This document shows positions 43,073 through 52,538 of a stretch of 64,000 nt of DNA, piece by piece. The translations under genes and the position numbers were made by a program. This DNA comes from Peronospora farinosa (Eukaryota > Oomycota > Peronosporomycetes > Peronosporales > Peronosporaceae): assembly GCA_947646735.1 (NCBI GenBank), contig CANTFK010000981.1, forward strand, positions 1-64,000, written 5' to 3'. The notes beneath the pieces were generated by a model. That model searched no databases. It saw nothing but the letters and a program-made list of their open reading frames with translations, and was not told where the DNA came from. Within the stretch, counting starts at the first letter, position 1; each line of letters opens with the position of its first letter.

Positions 43073-43644
43073 CACCGGATGTGTTTCCAGCAGAAGTGCC
43101 GAGCCGCCTACCGGCCGATAGGGGCATCAGGCACGAAATTGACCTGGAGCCTGGCACCAAGTATTGTGTGACCAGGCAATGGCCGTTGCCGAAGGAACAA
43201 GTCGATTACATCGATGAGTTCTTCGACAAGCGAGCTAAGGCGGGACATGTACGTGAGAGCAAGTCGCCTCACTGCAGCCCGACCTTCTGTGTGCGTAAAG
43301 CAACAGGTGGATGGCGCGTGGTTCACGCTTATAATAAGCTGAAAACGGCCACCATTCCAGCTCAAACGCCGATCCCGCGGAACGATGTTTTGTTGAATTC
43401 CATGGGAAAGCCAACTATCTTTTCCGCGTTGGATCTGAAGGATGGCTACTATCAGGTCCTCATGAGAGATACCGATGTAGCCAAAACGGCAGTAAGCACC
43501 CCAAGCGGTATGCTGTGGGAGTGGCTTGTGATGCCACAAGGGTTGAAAAATGCTCCGGCAACATTCAACCGAGTGGTGGCTCACGTGATGCGTCAGCACC
43601 GTGCCTACGCGCCCCATTACTTTGGACGATGTATTCGTGCATAG
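43066..43644 (+). pseudogene. Reverse transcriptase (N-terminal part) of element B, broken at YFDD
   Basis: RT fingers and palm are clear: RHEIDLEPGTKYCVTRQWPL, SPHCSPTFCVRKATGGWRVV, IFSALDLKDGYYQVLM, WEWLVMPQGLKNAPATFN. The frame breaks inside the catalytic motif: B reads TACTTTGGACGATG while element C (52988) reads TACTTTGACGATG. One extra G at about 43621-43622 turns YFDDVFVHS into YFG plus a short wrong tail. The rest of RT continues in the next frame. Confidence 0.9.
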
Positions 43645-45115
43645 TAGGGCGGAGGACGGTCTGAGTGCAATAGAGTCGCACAAGCGTCATTTAGACGCTG
43701 TGTTGCAGACTCTGGGTGACGCCCAATTATACCTGAACTTGCGAAAGTGCGTAATAGGGGTCCCCGAGATACCTGTACTGGGCTGCATCGTAGGTGCACA
43801 TGGTGTACGAGCAGACCCAGAAAAGGTAAAGGCTGTAAAGGAATGGCAAGTCCCACGTCATGTGAAGGATCTGCGCCAATTCCTTGGGCTCGCTAATTAC
43901 TTGCATAAGTACAGCAAGAATTATGCAGAGCAGACCAAGCCATTGTCTGAACTTTTGAAAAAGGATACAGAATGGACTTGGTCAAAGGAGCAAGTAGATG
44001 CGTTCACTTCAGTGAAGCAATCTCTTGTAGAGGCACCGGTCTTGGCATTGCCAGACGCGGATAAGCCCTTTAGATTCGTCTGCGATGCAAGCAATTTTGC
44101 AATCGGCAGCGCGCTCATGCAGAAGGATGACAACGGCGTTGACCGTGTCATTTCTTATCAGTCTCGGCTTTTAAAAGCTGCCGAGCTGAAGTACCCTGTG
44201 CATGACAAGGAGCTACTTTCAATTAAGTATGCCCTTGTGAAGTTTCGGGTGCACCTCTTGGAAACCGAACCTTTTGTGGTTTATACGGATCACGCATCAC
44301 TGGGGACCGCTATAAATTCACCGCACCTCTCGCCGAGAATGGCAAGATGGCTGACATTCTTCTCTGAATTTAATTTCAAAGTTAAATATAATCCAGGTAA
44401 GTCGAATGTCTTGGCTGACGCGTTATCGCACAGACCAGACTTCGAGGCCAGACACCAGGAAAGTGTGTCTCGTGCGAAAGCACAAGTTGAGTCGTCAACA
44501 TTGGCAGCCATGATGGCCTACCATGTGACGAGCTCAATGGCCTCCGATATCAAGGAGTGTTACAGTCAGGAAGAACATTGTCGCCTGCAGTTGGATCATT
44601 TTGGTGGACGAAAGGTTACCCTTCCGTCGCACCTCAAAGCGAAGTTAAATCGCTTTAGTTACAGTGATGGCCTGCTATGGCATCAACTGTCACCCTGTGA
44701 TCCCTTGAGAATCTATGTCCCTCATGACACAGATCTCAAGCTGATGATACTTCACGAGTGCCATGATGCGCCATCTAGTGGGCATCTGGGCCGTGAAAAG
44801 ACATTCTTACGAGTGTCAGAGGAATTTTGGTGGCCCCACCTATATCGGTGGGTGGCCAACTATATTCGCTCTTGTGAAGAGTGTCAGCGCATAAAGCCTG
44901 CACCTTCAAACAGTGCGCCACTGAAGCCACTGCCGATTCCAACTGAATGTTGGAAGTCGGTCAGTTTGGACTTCATGTTTGGCTTACCGCCTGACCATAA
45001 AGGCAGGACGGGGCTCGTCGTCTTTGTAGACAGACTGAGCAAGACGGTGCATTTGGCACCATGTAGCACCAAGATCTCAGGAAAAGAGGCTGCCCTCTTG
45101 TTCCTAACCGTGTAG
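43622..45115 (+). pseudogene. RT C-terminus, RNase H and integrase N-terminus of element B
   Basis: The second pol frame carries DDVFVHSRAEDGLSAIESH, the RT connection (ADPEKVKAVKEW, LRQFLGLANYLHKYS), RNase H (FRFVCDASNFAIGSALMQ, ELKYPVHDKELLSIKYAL, VYTDHAS, GKSNVLADALSHRP), the integrase HHCC zinc finger (HECHDAPSSGHLGREKT through CEECQRI) and the beginning of the core (LDFMFGLPPDHKGRTGLVVF). It ends at TAG 45113-45115, where element C reads CATGTGTATCGACTAC. An extra base in B (GTGTAGTCGACTAC) shifts the frame. Confidence 0.9.
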
Positions 45116-46625
45116 TCGACTACACGTGATTCCCGAGTCCATAGTATCGGACCGGGATCCGCGTTTTACGTCGGGTTTTTGGTGACATTTGTTCGAGCTG
45201 CTGGGTAGCAAGCTCCACATGTCAACCGCTGATCATCCCCAGACCGATGGCCAAACAGAACGGGCCAATCGAGTCGTGGCGGATGTGTTGCGTACAATAG
45301 CGACTCCTAAAGAATGGAGCAAGCAATTGCCATTCGTGGAGTTCGCTATTAATAACAGTGTTCACGCCAGTACGGGTGAAACACCGTTTTACAGTAACGG
45401 ACTGCGTCATCCTCGAACGCCAGTCTCGTTTGTACGCAGCCCAAGTCTTAGTGGGGGAGGGCCCCTCACTTCTCTCGGTGAGAATGCCAAAGAGGGCCAA
45501 GGTTGCCCTAGTGACACTGCTAGTTTAGCAGTGGTCACGTCACCTATAGGTGTCACAGAGGAGGCACGGCAAGAAATGCCAGTGCTCCTTGATGATGACA
45601 CTATAGTGTTGTCAACAGCGTCGACCCATAAACGACCTCTTGGAGGCGTCATAGGCGAGCTGGATGCTAAAAGCGTGAGCGAAGCTCAGCGCTTTGTGGA
45701 TGAGTGATTAGCCATCACACATAAAGTCCGTGACGCGATCGAAAGCGCACAGGACAAGCAAAAACAATATGCAGACCAGCATGGTCGCAAAAACAATGAA
45801 CACTTTAGTGTGGGGGACAAAGTGCTATTAAGTACTGCTACCCTACCTAAACATGCAATCTCTGTACTACCTGGTGGTACTACTAAGCTATTGCCCCGAT
45901 TCATTGGGCCCTTTACAGTGGTTGAAGAAGTTGGAGACCTAAATTATAGGCTCACTCTCCCGTCGTATATGAAGACGCCGTCCGTATTCTACGTGGGTCG
46001 TCTGAAACGGTATGTTGATCCAGAAGAGATCACATATCCGCAACGGTCTAACGAGACCGATGGTGACGTCGACTGTGGGTCGAGCGTCGCGGCCGATCAG
46101 GTGACGAGGAAGCCTAGAGGCTCCCCGTATATGAACGAGGCGATAGAGGACTCGGCGATCGAGGAGGACTCCGCGCTTGACGCGGGTCTCTCATCACCAG
46201 TCGCTCTAAGATGTCCAAACGGGTCTTCAGGCGGTCATACCCCTGACGGTCCCTCGTCCTCACATCGCGCAGATCCAAAGTCAGTCGCGAGACTTGACTC
46301 TCGAGATCTGACACCTGTCTCTTCAGCGCAGCAGACTCAGCCTGCGACTGAACAACAGCAGGGTAGGCAGCCGCGATTAGGTGGGCGTAATCGTCACTCC
46401 TATCGGGCGCCACCTGTGTTGGTGGACACGGATGGGAATACGCGCTTCCTTGTTGGAAGGCTGTTGGCCCACCGGTTTGTGAAGCGAAAGCTCCAAATCC
46501 TTGTCCAGTGGAAGGGTTACCCAACGAGCTTTGACTCGTGGGAGCCTGTGGACGCTTTGCGCGTTGACGTGCCTGGGCTGGTGGCTGCTTATGTGAAGCA
46601 GCACCAGCTGTTTTCTTTCTGCTAG
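45116..46625 (+). pseudogene. Integrase core end, GPY/F region and chromodomain of element B
   Basis: The third pol frame resumes with integrase core segments [33 protein letters not shown] and EFAINNSVHASTGETPFYSN. Then come an acidic insertion, a TGA at 45703-45705, the helical SAQDKQKQYADQHGRKN, the GPY/F segment (LPRFIGPFTVVEEVG) and a C-terminal chromodomain (RFLVGRLLAHRFVKRKLQIL, QWKGYPTSFDSWEP). Element A has CGA where B has TGA, so the stop is a CpG transition. The last 512 bases overlap the antisense ORF. Chromodomain integrases direct insertion to marked chromatin. Confidence 0.9.
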
Positions 46626-47493
46626 GTCCGGAAGGACTAGCAGAAGAAGCGTGGCGAGAATTAATTGGGGGTCGCTTAATGCCCATAATTTCATGCGCAC
46701 GCTTCATGGCGAAGCTGATTCGCTGCGACCGCTGTTTCGTTGCATCTTCATGCAAGGTAACACGGCGCCGAAGTTCAGCTTCATAGCCGTCGGCTGTTTC
46801 GTTAGAACGCAGCACGACTGGAATTGGGAAAGCACGACCAAGTGCTTTGCCCTGCTTTTTCCACAAAGGAAAGACGCTATAGAATCTATGAGCGTCTATA
46901 GTGGCACGCTGCAAAAGCGCTGCGCTAGACCCATCCGAGTTCATCCACTCAGATGGAGGTGGCATTGGTGGCAAGCCACCACTCACGTAGCCGCCCTCGC
47001 GACGGCGGGCTAGTGAGGCCGAAGGTGTACTTGGTGAAGCTTTAATCTCACACTCACCTGAGTCCGACTCTCCATTATGGATTGTCAAGACATCAGCTTG
47101 AGGAGTTACATCTGACTGAGTCGCGACTACTCCTTTCAAAGTAGCGTGCTCAGTCTTAGTCGCTGCGCTCGTAGGCGCAGGCGACGAGGTTTTACCTTCG
47201 CTTTTAGGAAGCATAGATGCTTCCTCAAGGACGGGTGCCTCAAATGATGGGGACATATGTCCCATCAATGCGCTATGCTCATCGCCACTTTGGGGTGATG
47301 GCAATGGTGTGGTCTCATTGTAGTCAACAATGAGAGATGGATCTTCATCCACATTATCGTGAGATGGAAGATCCACCCCAGTGCCTGACGCACTTTGCGA
47401 CGGCTGCGATAAATCGCGGCGCGTGCGCTTAGTGTTGGACTGCATGGGTGCCTTTGCAGGCGACCCATCAGCCTTACCACGTTTCGGTGGCAT
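46114..47493 (-). CDS. Antisense ORF of element B (459 codons), unknown function
   Basis: An uninterrupted minus-strand frame starts at ATG 47491-47493, about 107 bp inside the 3' LTR, and runs against pol. Codons 1-288 lie beyond pol; codons 289-459 overlap the pol 3' end. Residues 1-30 are basic (MPPKRGK, KRTRRD; a possible nuclear signal). Residues 40-190 are acidic and Ser/Pro-rich (DEDPSLIVDYNETTPLP). Residues 200-275 look structured (AHRFYSVFPLWKKQGKALGR, AFPIPVVLRS, RVTLHEDATKQRSQRISFA). Residues 290-380 are Pro/Gln/Ala-rich, 385-433 form a probable coiled coil (AALKRQVSDLESQVSRLTLD), and the tail is SPPRSPSP-rich. No signal peptide, membrane helix or enzyme motif is seen. Family members A and C hold decayed copies. 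A regulatory or nuclear role is speculation. Confidence 0.75.
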   Translation of the reverse strand: MPPKRGKADGSPAKAPMQSNTKRTRRDLSQPSQSASGTGVDLPSHDNVDEDPSLIVDYNETTPLPSPQSGDEHSALMGHMSPSFEAPVLEEASMLPKSEGKTSSPAPTSAATKTEHATLKGVVATQSDVTPQADVLTIHNGESDSGECEIKASPSTPSASLARRREGGYVSGGLPPMPPPSEWMNSDGSSAALLQRATIDAHRFYSVFPLWKKQGKALGRAFPIPVVLRSNETADGYEAELRRRVTLHEDATKQRSQRISFAMKRAHEIMGIKRPPINSRHASSASPSGPSRKKTAGAASHKQPPAQARQRAKRPQAPTSQSSLGNPSTGQGFGAFASQTGGPTAFQQGSAYSHPCPPTQVAPDRSDDYAHLIAAAYPAVVQSQAESAALKRQVSDLESQVSRLTLDLRDVRTRDRQGYDRLKTRLDILERLVMRDPRQARSPPRSPSPLSPRSYTGSL

Positions 47494-47585
47494 GAGTATT
47501 GAGTAGACTAAAGCGGCGCGTTTATAACGGCTCGCCAGTCTCTCTGTCTCTTAGGCGATGTTTTATAAAATGTAAACATCGTTCT

Positions 47586-47599
47586 AAAACGGGGGATGG
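47586..47599 (+). promoter_or_regulatory. Polypurine tract of element B
   Basis: AAAACGGGGGATGG lies directly before the 3' LTR and would prime plus-strand DNA synthesis. The same tract precedes the LTR of element A (about 2009-2022). Confidence 0.85.
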
Positions 47600-48208
47600 T
47601 GTAACAGGGTACCTATTTACACGTAAACATTAGGTAATATACTTAATGTTTGGTCTAAAAGTATCCATGATTACTTTTGACCTGTCACTTGGGTGCGATA
47701 CACAAATGTGATCCACTCTCGTGAATGTGATATCCATTGATGGATTCACATGAGAAGGGATGACGCTAGTTGAAGCTAGGCATCACGACGTCTCAGAAGG
47801 ACGTCAGTTGCGATCTTAAATCTAGATTTAAGATCATGCGACAGGATACGCTTCTAAAGAGTCGCGTATCCGATCATATATATATATATATATATATAGC
47901 CAATCAGTAGTTAAATATATATTTAGTTATAATTAATTAAATATATCTCAGTACTGAATTTCCTTAAACAAACACACCACGCACGAGAAGTTGAAAGACT
48001 TCTGCGTGACGTCGGTGCCTTCTAGTGTTAAGAAGTTCGTTGCACTCTCGCTTAAGCGAGATGCAACTGGTGGTACGACTGCTTAAGCAGTCGACCAACC
48101 TACCAACCACCCTCGCACGCGAAGGTAAGACGGTATAACCGCTTCCTCGCTTGTGCATAAGGTGTGTGCTCGTAGTACGAGGCAACTTCATAGAAGTGCC
48201 CGTCTACA
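47600..48208 (+). repeat. 3' LTR of element B
   Basis: 609 bp, nearly identical to the 5' LTR. Differences seen include CCACTCTCG versus CCACCCTCG, GTACTGAATTTCCTT versus GTATTGAATTTCCCT, GGTGCCTTCTAG versus GGTGTTCTAG and ACTTCATAG versus ACTTCGTAG, plus AT-tract length. The 24-bp palindrome recurs at 47812-47835. Confidence 0.97.
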
Positions 48209-48213
48209 CTGCC

Positions 48214-48625
48214 TCACTTACGTCACACAGAAATTTATCAAGCTTCTTGTGCGAAGTGGGCAATAGTTAGTAAATTCAAGACTGACTTATATTTAATATG
48301 TTTTAACTAAATATAAGTTTAACTACTGATTGGGTTATTATGCAAAGATTAAATACGCGTCACTTTAGAAGCGTATCCTTACGTACGAGCTTTAAATATA
48401 TTTAAGCTCGCTGGTGACTTCTGTTTGAAGCGTCACCATGACGCCCAGTCCCAACTGGCGTCATCTTTGTTAAATGTGAATCCATCCATGGATATCACAT
48501 TCACGAGGGTGGGTCACTTTGATGTGCCACATCCAAGTGGCAGGCCTGAGGTACCTCGTACCCATTTAGACCTGCCCTTCAAGTATTCGATACTTAACGA
48601 ACCGTGTAACTTTTAACCAGTTACA
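48214..48625 (-). repeat. Old family 1 LTR, part 2
   Basis: The minus strand continues the LTR interrupted at 40058 and ends, on the plus strand, with CCAGTTACA at 48625 (TGTAACTGG start on the minus strand). It shares the ATATCACATTCACGAGGGTG segment with the other family 1 LTRs and is diverged throughout. Confidence 0.85.
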
Positions 48626-48952
48626 CATAGAAGTAGGAAAAAAGAGAACTGCATTTAATATAGTTAAACTATCTAATGAAACTAAATCATTAATAACCTT
48701 TTCTCAACTATATTAAAGTACAAATTTGTGTGCTACCTTCGTGCTCTTCATTTATTGCGCGCGTCCATCGGTCATTGGTCAGCGCCTTGGTTGATAAATT
48801 GGCCTATATCAACCAATTAAAGGGCATCTCCAACTTTTAGGAAATGCGAGGACAATATTATATGTAAAGATAATATTGTCAAATATTATTAGCTAGAATA
48901 ATACTTTTATTGGCACTTCAATAACATTATGTAACAGGCTTACCCCGTTACA
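48626..48952 (-). repeat. Proximal part of the element D 3' LTR
   Basis: On the minus strand this starts TGTAACGGGGTAAGCC at 48952 and aligns with the first two-thirds of the solo LTR at 59069-59528. Directly upstream on the minus strand is a polypurine tract (GGTTAAGGGGGAA, plus-strand 48953-48965), so it is a 3' LTR. The rest of the LTR lies at 39732-39867. Confidence 0.85.
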
Positions 48953-49499
48953 TTCCCCCTTAACCAACAGTCACGTTAGTGACTATTTTGTGACTATTTA
49001 GTGACTATGGGAAGGGATCAGTTGTTGATTTTTCTTTTATCTCAGCAACTGCAACGCAATAATCAAGTCAATGCGCGTCGCTGCCAAGGTGGCAAATTGT
49101 TTGGCTGCACGCCTGTGTGCAGCCGCTACTGAGGCTTCACAGCCTCAGCCAGCAGACACTAATGTGTCTGCTGGAAGTCAACATCAGCCTGCAACGTCTG
49201 TTGCAGGTTCACGTGGCGCTTCGCCACGTAAAGATGCTGACCCAAAGTTATCTGTTGACTACTATGCTGAGTCGGATGACGCATCCAGCTCAAAGCCACC
49301 TGCTCCACTCCCGGGCTCGCCCCGAGGTGATATCTCATCGTCGAGACTTACGAAGAGGGGCCGTGGTACATTGTGTTAATCAATTCACCGTGAAATGTTC
49401 GGATCGTCTGATGAATCAGATGACTTGCGAAACGAGTCGAGGGATGGTGAATCGGTTGGGAGTAGTAAGGTTATGTCAGTGCTTCTAACTGACATCAAT

Positions 49500-49612
49500 A
49501 CACGTTGTGCCGGTACTTCTATTGACACCAATGCACGTGGTGTCGGTACTTCTGTTGACATGGTGTCGGTACTTCTGTTGACATGGTGTCGGTACTTCTG
49601 TTGACACCACGC
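49500..49612 (+). repeat. Tandem repeat, 23-bp unit
   Basis: The unit GACATGGTGTCGGTACTTCTGTT occurs in perfect tandem and is preceded by diverged units (TGCCGGTACTTCTATTGACACC). It lies within the antisense coding remnant of element D. Because 23 is not a multiple of three, added units would shift the frame. Confidence 0.8.
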
Positions 49613-50195
49613 AGGAGGCTTTAGACCGCAAAGTTTTGCGTCTTTCTCCTAATCGCAAGCCGTGGATGTTATCTAAGCATCTGCTTGATCGTTGGTCTGG
49701 AAAGACCAACGAATGGTTCCCCATACGTTGTTTGATGCGTCAAAGCTTCACGATCTTGACGCCAGTGCGAAGAACTTTCGCACTGAGAACGATGCTGCAT
49801 CGATATATTTCTGGATCATCAGTGGTATGGCCCATTCAAATCGCGTGAGGCTGGCGCGTTTCACCAATCTTGGAACGTGTTCAGCACCAACGTTTTAAAC
49901 GTTGGGAAAGAAAATTGGCTTCAAAGACTTTATGCTAGCCGCAAGAATGTTGAGAAACGAATCACGTCCGGTGCATGCTATCATTTGCACCAGTTATCTA
50001 AAGAGGCAGGCCTGTTATGCCTCTCTTGGGGCGACCCATGCCCGGGATGCCTGAGCACCTGGACAAGAGCGCCTAAGGAGGTGTTCCTCCTTAATAAGCC
50101 CTGGTGGAAAGTTCGCATCTCTTCAGAAATGCGTGAAGGGATTGCTACCTTATATTTCCTTTACGAGCGCGCCGGGCGCTCGTTTTCCGATGGCC

Positions 50196-50456
50196 TTACT
50201 TTTTCATCGGATGTCCCTTGTCGTACTGTTCGACAAGTCCGGGAACGTCGACCATCAGTTGGGCCCGTGGTTCCCATCTATCCGCCGAAGGCGGATAGCC
50301 ACACCACCGGAAGAGATAATTCGTCCGACGTCCCTTCACCTCATGGTAATTTAGCAAGCGTTCCACTAGAAAGCACTTACCATCATGAAAGTCGACCAGC
50401 GGATGAGGTGGTGGCGGGAAAACCCTGTCCGATACTTCCATCAGACTTTGCTGCAT
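50196..50456 (-). pseudogene. Chromodomain at the pol 3' end of element D
   Basis: The minus-strand frame has HDGKCFLVERLLNYHEVKGR, YLFRWCGYPPSADRWEP and MVDVPGLVEQYD. It aligns with the element B chromodomain (RFLVGRLLAH, QWKGYPTSFDSWEP, VDVPGLVAAYV). Upstream on the minus strand the frame soon meets a stop and integrase cannot be followed. The three aromatic-cage positions (Phe, Trp, Trp) appear to be kept. Confidence 0.85.
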
Positions 50457-50990
50457 AGTTGGAAGGTTTTGATCGTGTAGCTCGCGGGTTGATCAATGAG
50501 CTGAATCATGATCAAGTCAGGCGTTATCGCCCCGAAGGTCTCTGTGAATAAGCTTGAGTTGGACCAGAACAAGGCCCTGGCAACTCAAGCTTTGCACAGT
50601 TGGAAAATGAATGGAAGTATCTTACTGGCTAGCTGTCGACAGCTCGTTAGGAGATCGCCCAATGTCATGGGACGATCTCGTCTTTAAACGACCAGGTTGA
50701 GAAACTGGTTCGTGTCAACAAGAATCTGAAGGGGATTCTTGAGCGTGGTGGATATCTTCGTCATTAGAAGAAGCCGCGTACTGATTGTACGGACGAAGAC
50801 GTCCCACGTAAAACGTAGGATGCGTACGCATCCTGCGTGGCAGCTCAATCGTGTACGCGCTGTCTATGTGGAGAATTGCTAAGAAAATCAGGGCACAAAG
50901 AGATATATGAACTGGGGGAAGAGAATTCCCGGTCGCTTTCTCGAGGGAGTGACAACAACACGGCCTAGCATATCCACAACATCACACCAC

Positions 50991-52527
50991 GCCCCAGAAG
51001 TATGAAGAATATAAGGACCCAACAGTGCAGAGTCAGTACAGGTCCCAAGGTACAAAGGGTTCAAGGTCTAAGGGTCCAGAGTACCAGGGGCCCAGGGTAC
51101 AAGGGCCCATTGCCCGAGGGTGCAGAGCCAGTACACGGAACCCCGACGATTACAGAAATTACAGGTACCGAGGAGCCAGTTCTTCCTACAAGAGTCGACA
51201 TGTGGCAATATCCAAAGCGAAGGGTTAGGGTTAGGCAAGAAAAAGCATACAAAGTGTAAGATAACTAAACACACTCGAATTTGCATTACACTTGGCAGCT
51301 CTAAGCGCCTCCTCTTAGCTTCTACGTCGCCCCACCTCTTCTGGGCGGGATACCCTTTGATTCCCCGACGTCAGCAGGTGTTAGACGGCTCAAGCTATGC
51401 AAGTTGAACCTCAGGATGGTTGGCCTGAGGTGTCAAGTAAGTGTCAAGACACCCAACGCTCGCTACAGCAAGCGGGTTCCCTACGAGGAACAAGAGAAAG
51501 AAGTCCAAGGATAGAGAAACCATTAGACATCGAAAGGGTACATAGTACCAGGTGCATTGATCTCGACACAGTCGATTGAGCCCAAGAAACCCCGGGCCAG
51601 AGTGAAGTATATCCACTTGTGGGCCCCCAAGTCTCTCCATACAAGAGCCAAGTCGATAAGTCTTCTGCGTCTAACGAGGAGCAAGACCAGCCAAGCCGAC
51701 GTGTACACAAGGTGAGACCAAAGGTTAACGCGACACAATATCGTTGCCAGACAACGCTTACTAAAAGTCCACGTGGTTTTGCAACTTGTGCGTGATCCTT
51801 GAGTAAAGAAAAAGCACTTAAGATGAATTACAAGCAGCTGAAGAAGACGCCACAAATTTATCTTTTATGTATCGAGACGCAACGTCTTGCAGTGACAACA
51901 TTAAGTTTTGGTAATGGTTTCTTTAGCTTCAAACATTTCCATACAATGTACCAGGTTAAGAAGCTGGTCTTCCTGTCGCTGATGCTGTTGCACAGATGCA
52001 TCACAATCCATTTTTCTTGATTAAATTGGGTCGTACTCTTTTTTAAGCGTACGAATGTCCCAATCAGTTCACCTTCAACATTTGGAACAGGTGTTTCAAG
52101 TCATGCGGGACAACGATACCGTGTCGCATCAACCTTGGGTCTCACCTTGTGTAGACGTCGGCTTGGGTACCCCCTTCGTAAGTCGGCAGTCCGGCGGTGT
52201 GTGTTTGTAGATCATCTAACGTCTTTTGAGAATCCACTCCACAACAGAGGTGCGCGTCCTCGGATCATTGGAAGACGCGGGATTTCACTGTGAGCCTCAC
52301 GAAGGAATTAATACAAGGTCAAGATAGACCAAGGGACGACCAAGACACTGGAACCCGAATCGTCAGTGATCAAGAAGGAAAAGGATCGGAGGACCTGCAG
52401 AGATCGGGGAGGAGCTCTGCTATTGAGGTCAAGTTGAAATATGAAGAAAAGACAAAAAAATTCCCTACCGTCTTCGTTGAAGAAGACAACATGGTCCATA
52501 AAATACATCATGGTACATAGCCGTGCA
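50991..52527. other. Unassigned accessory DNA
   Basis: No intact gene is seen. Around 51020-51140 the plus strand has irregular repeats of GGGTACAAGGGCCC and GGTCCAGAGTACC type, giving an RG/GP-rich frame (SQGTKGSRSKGPEYQGPRV). Near 52290-52520 a short acidic frame leads into element C. This is probably decayed retrotransposon sequence of another family. Confidence 0.4.
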
Positions 52528-52538
52528 CCAAATATATT

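Larger units (their letters stand above)
40059..48208 (+). mobile_element. Complete Ty3/gypsy chromodomain element B (8150 bp), recent but defective
   Basis: The element is bounded by two 609-bp LTRs (40059-40667, 47600-48208) and flanked by a perfect five-base duplication CTGCC (40054-40058, 48209-48213). The LTRs differ by roughly ten changes by eye, so insertion is fairly recent. It contains a primer-binding site, gag, protease, a long linker, RT, RNase H, integrase with chromodomain, an antisense ORF and a polypurine tract. Gag and the antisense ORF are open. Pol is broken by frameshifts near 42320, 43070, 43621 and 45113 and a TGA at 45703-45705, so it would need help in trans to move. 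Confidence 0.97.
49071..50870 (+). pseudogene. Antisense ORF remnant of element D
   Basis: Plus-strand frames at 49071-49379, 49395-49604, 49636-49898 and 49877-50458, then on to about 50870, read as one decayed protein running from near the 3' LTR toward pol. The N-terminal part has DADPKLSVDYYAESDDASS, resembling DEDPSLIVDYNETTPLPSP of the element B antisense ORF. Later parts have FDASKLHDLDASAKNF, EAGLLCLSWGDPCP and KPWWKVRISSEMREGIATL. The last part looks like a coiled coil (QLENEWKYLTG, SLNDQVEKLVRVNKNLKGIL). It crosses the chromodomain on the other strand, as in element B. Tandem 23-bp repeats lie at about 49500-49612. Confidence 0.6.
48953..50990 (-). mobile_element. Element D, 3' internal part (minus-strand Ty3/gypsy)
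   Basis: Internal region of a minus-strand element defined by the polypurine tract at 48953-48965 and a chromodomain at 50196-50456. Most of it is occupied by a plus-strand (antisense) coding remnant. The upstream pol and the 5' LTR are not found; the right border given is approximate. Confidence 0.65.

Noticed and set aside
46114..47493. Antisense ORF as an envelope-like gene
   Set aside because: There is no signal peptide, membrane helix, furin-type site or Cys pattern. The protein is Ser/Pro/Gln-rich with a probable coiled coil.
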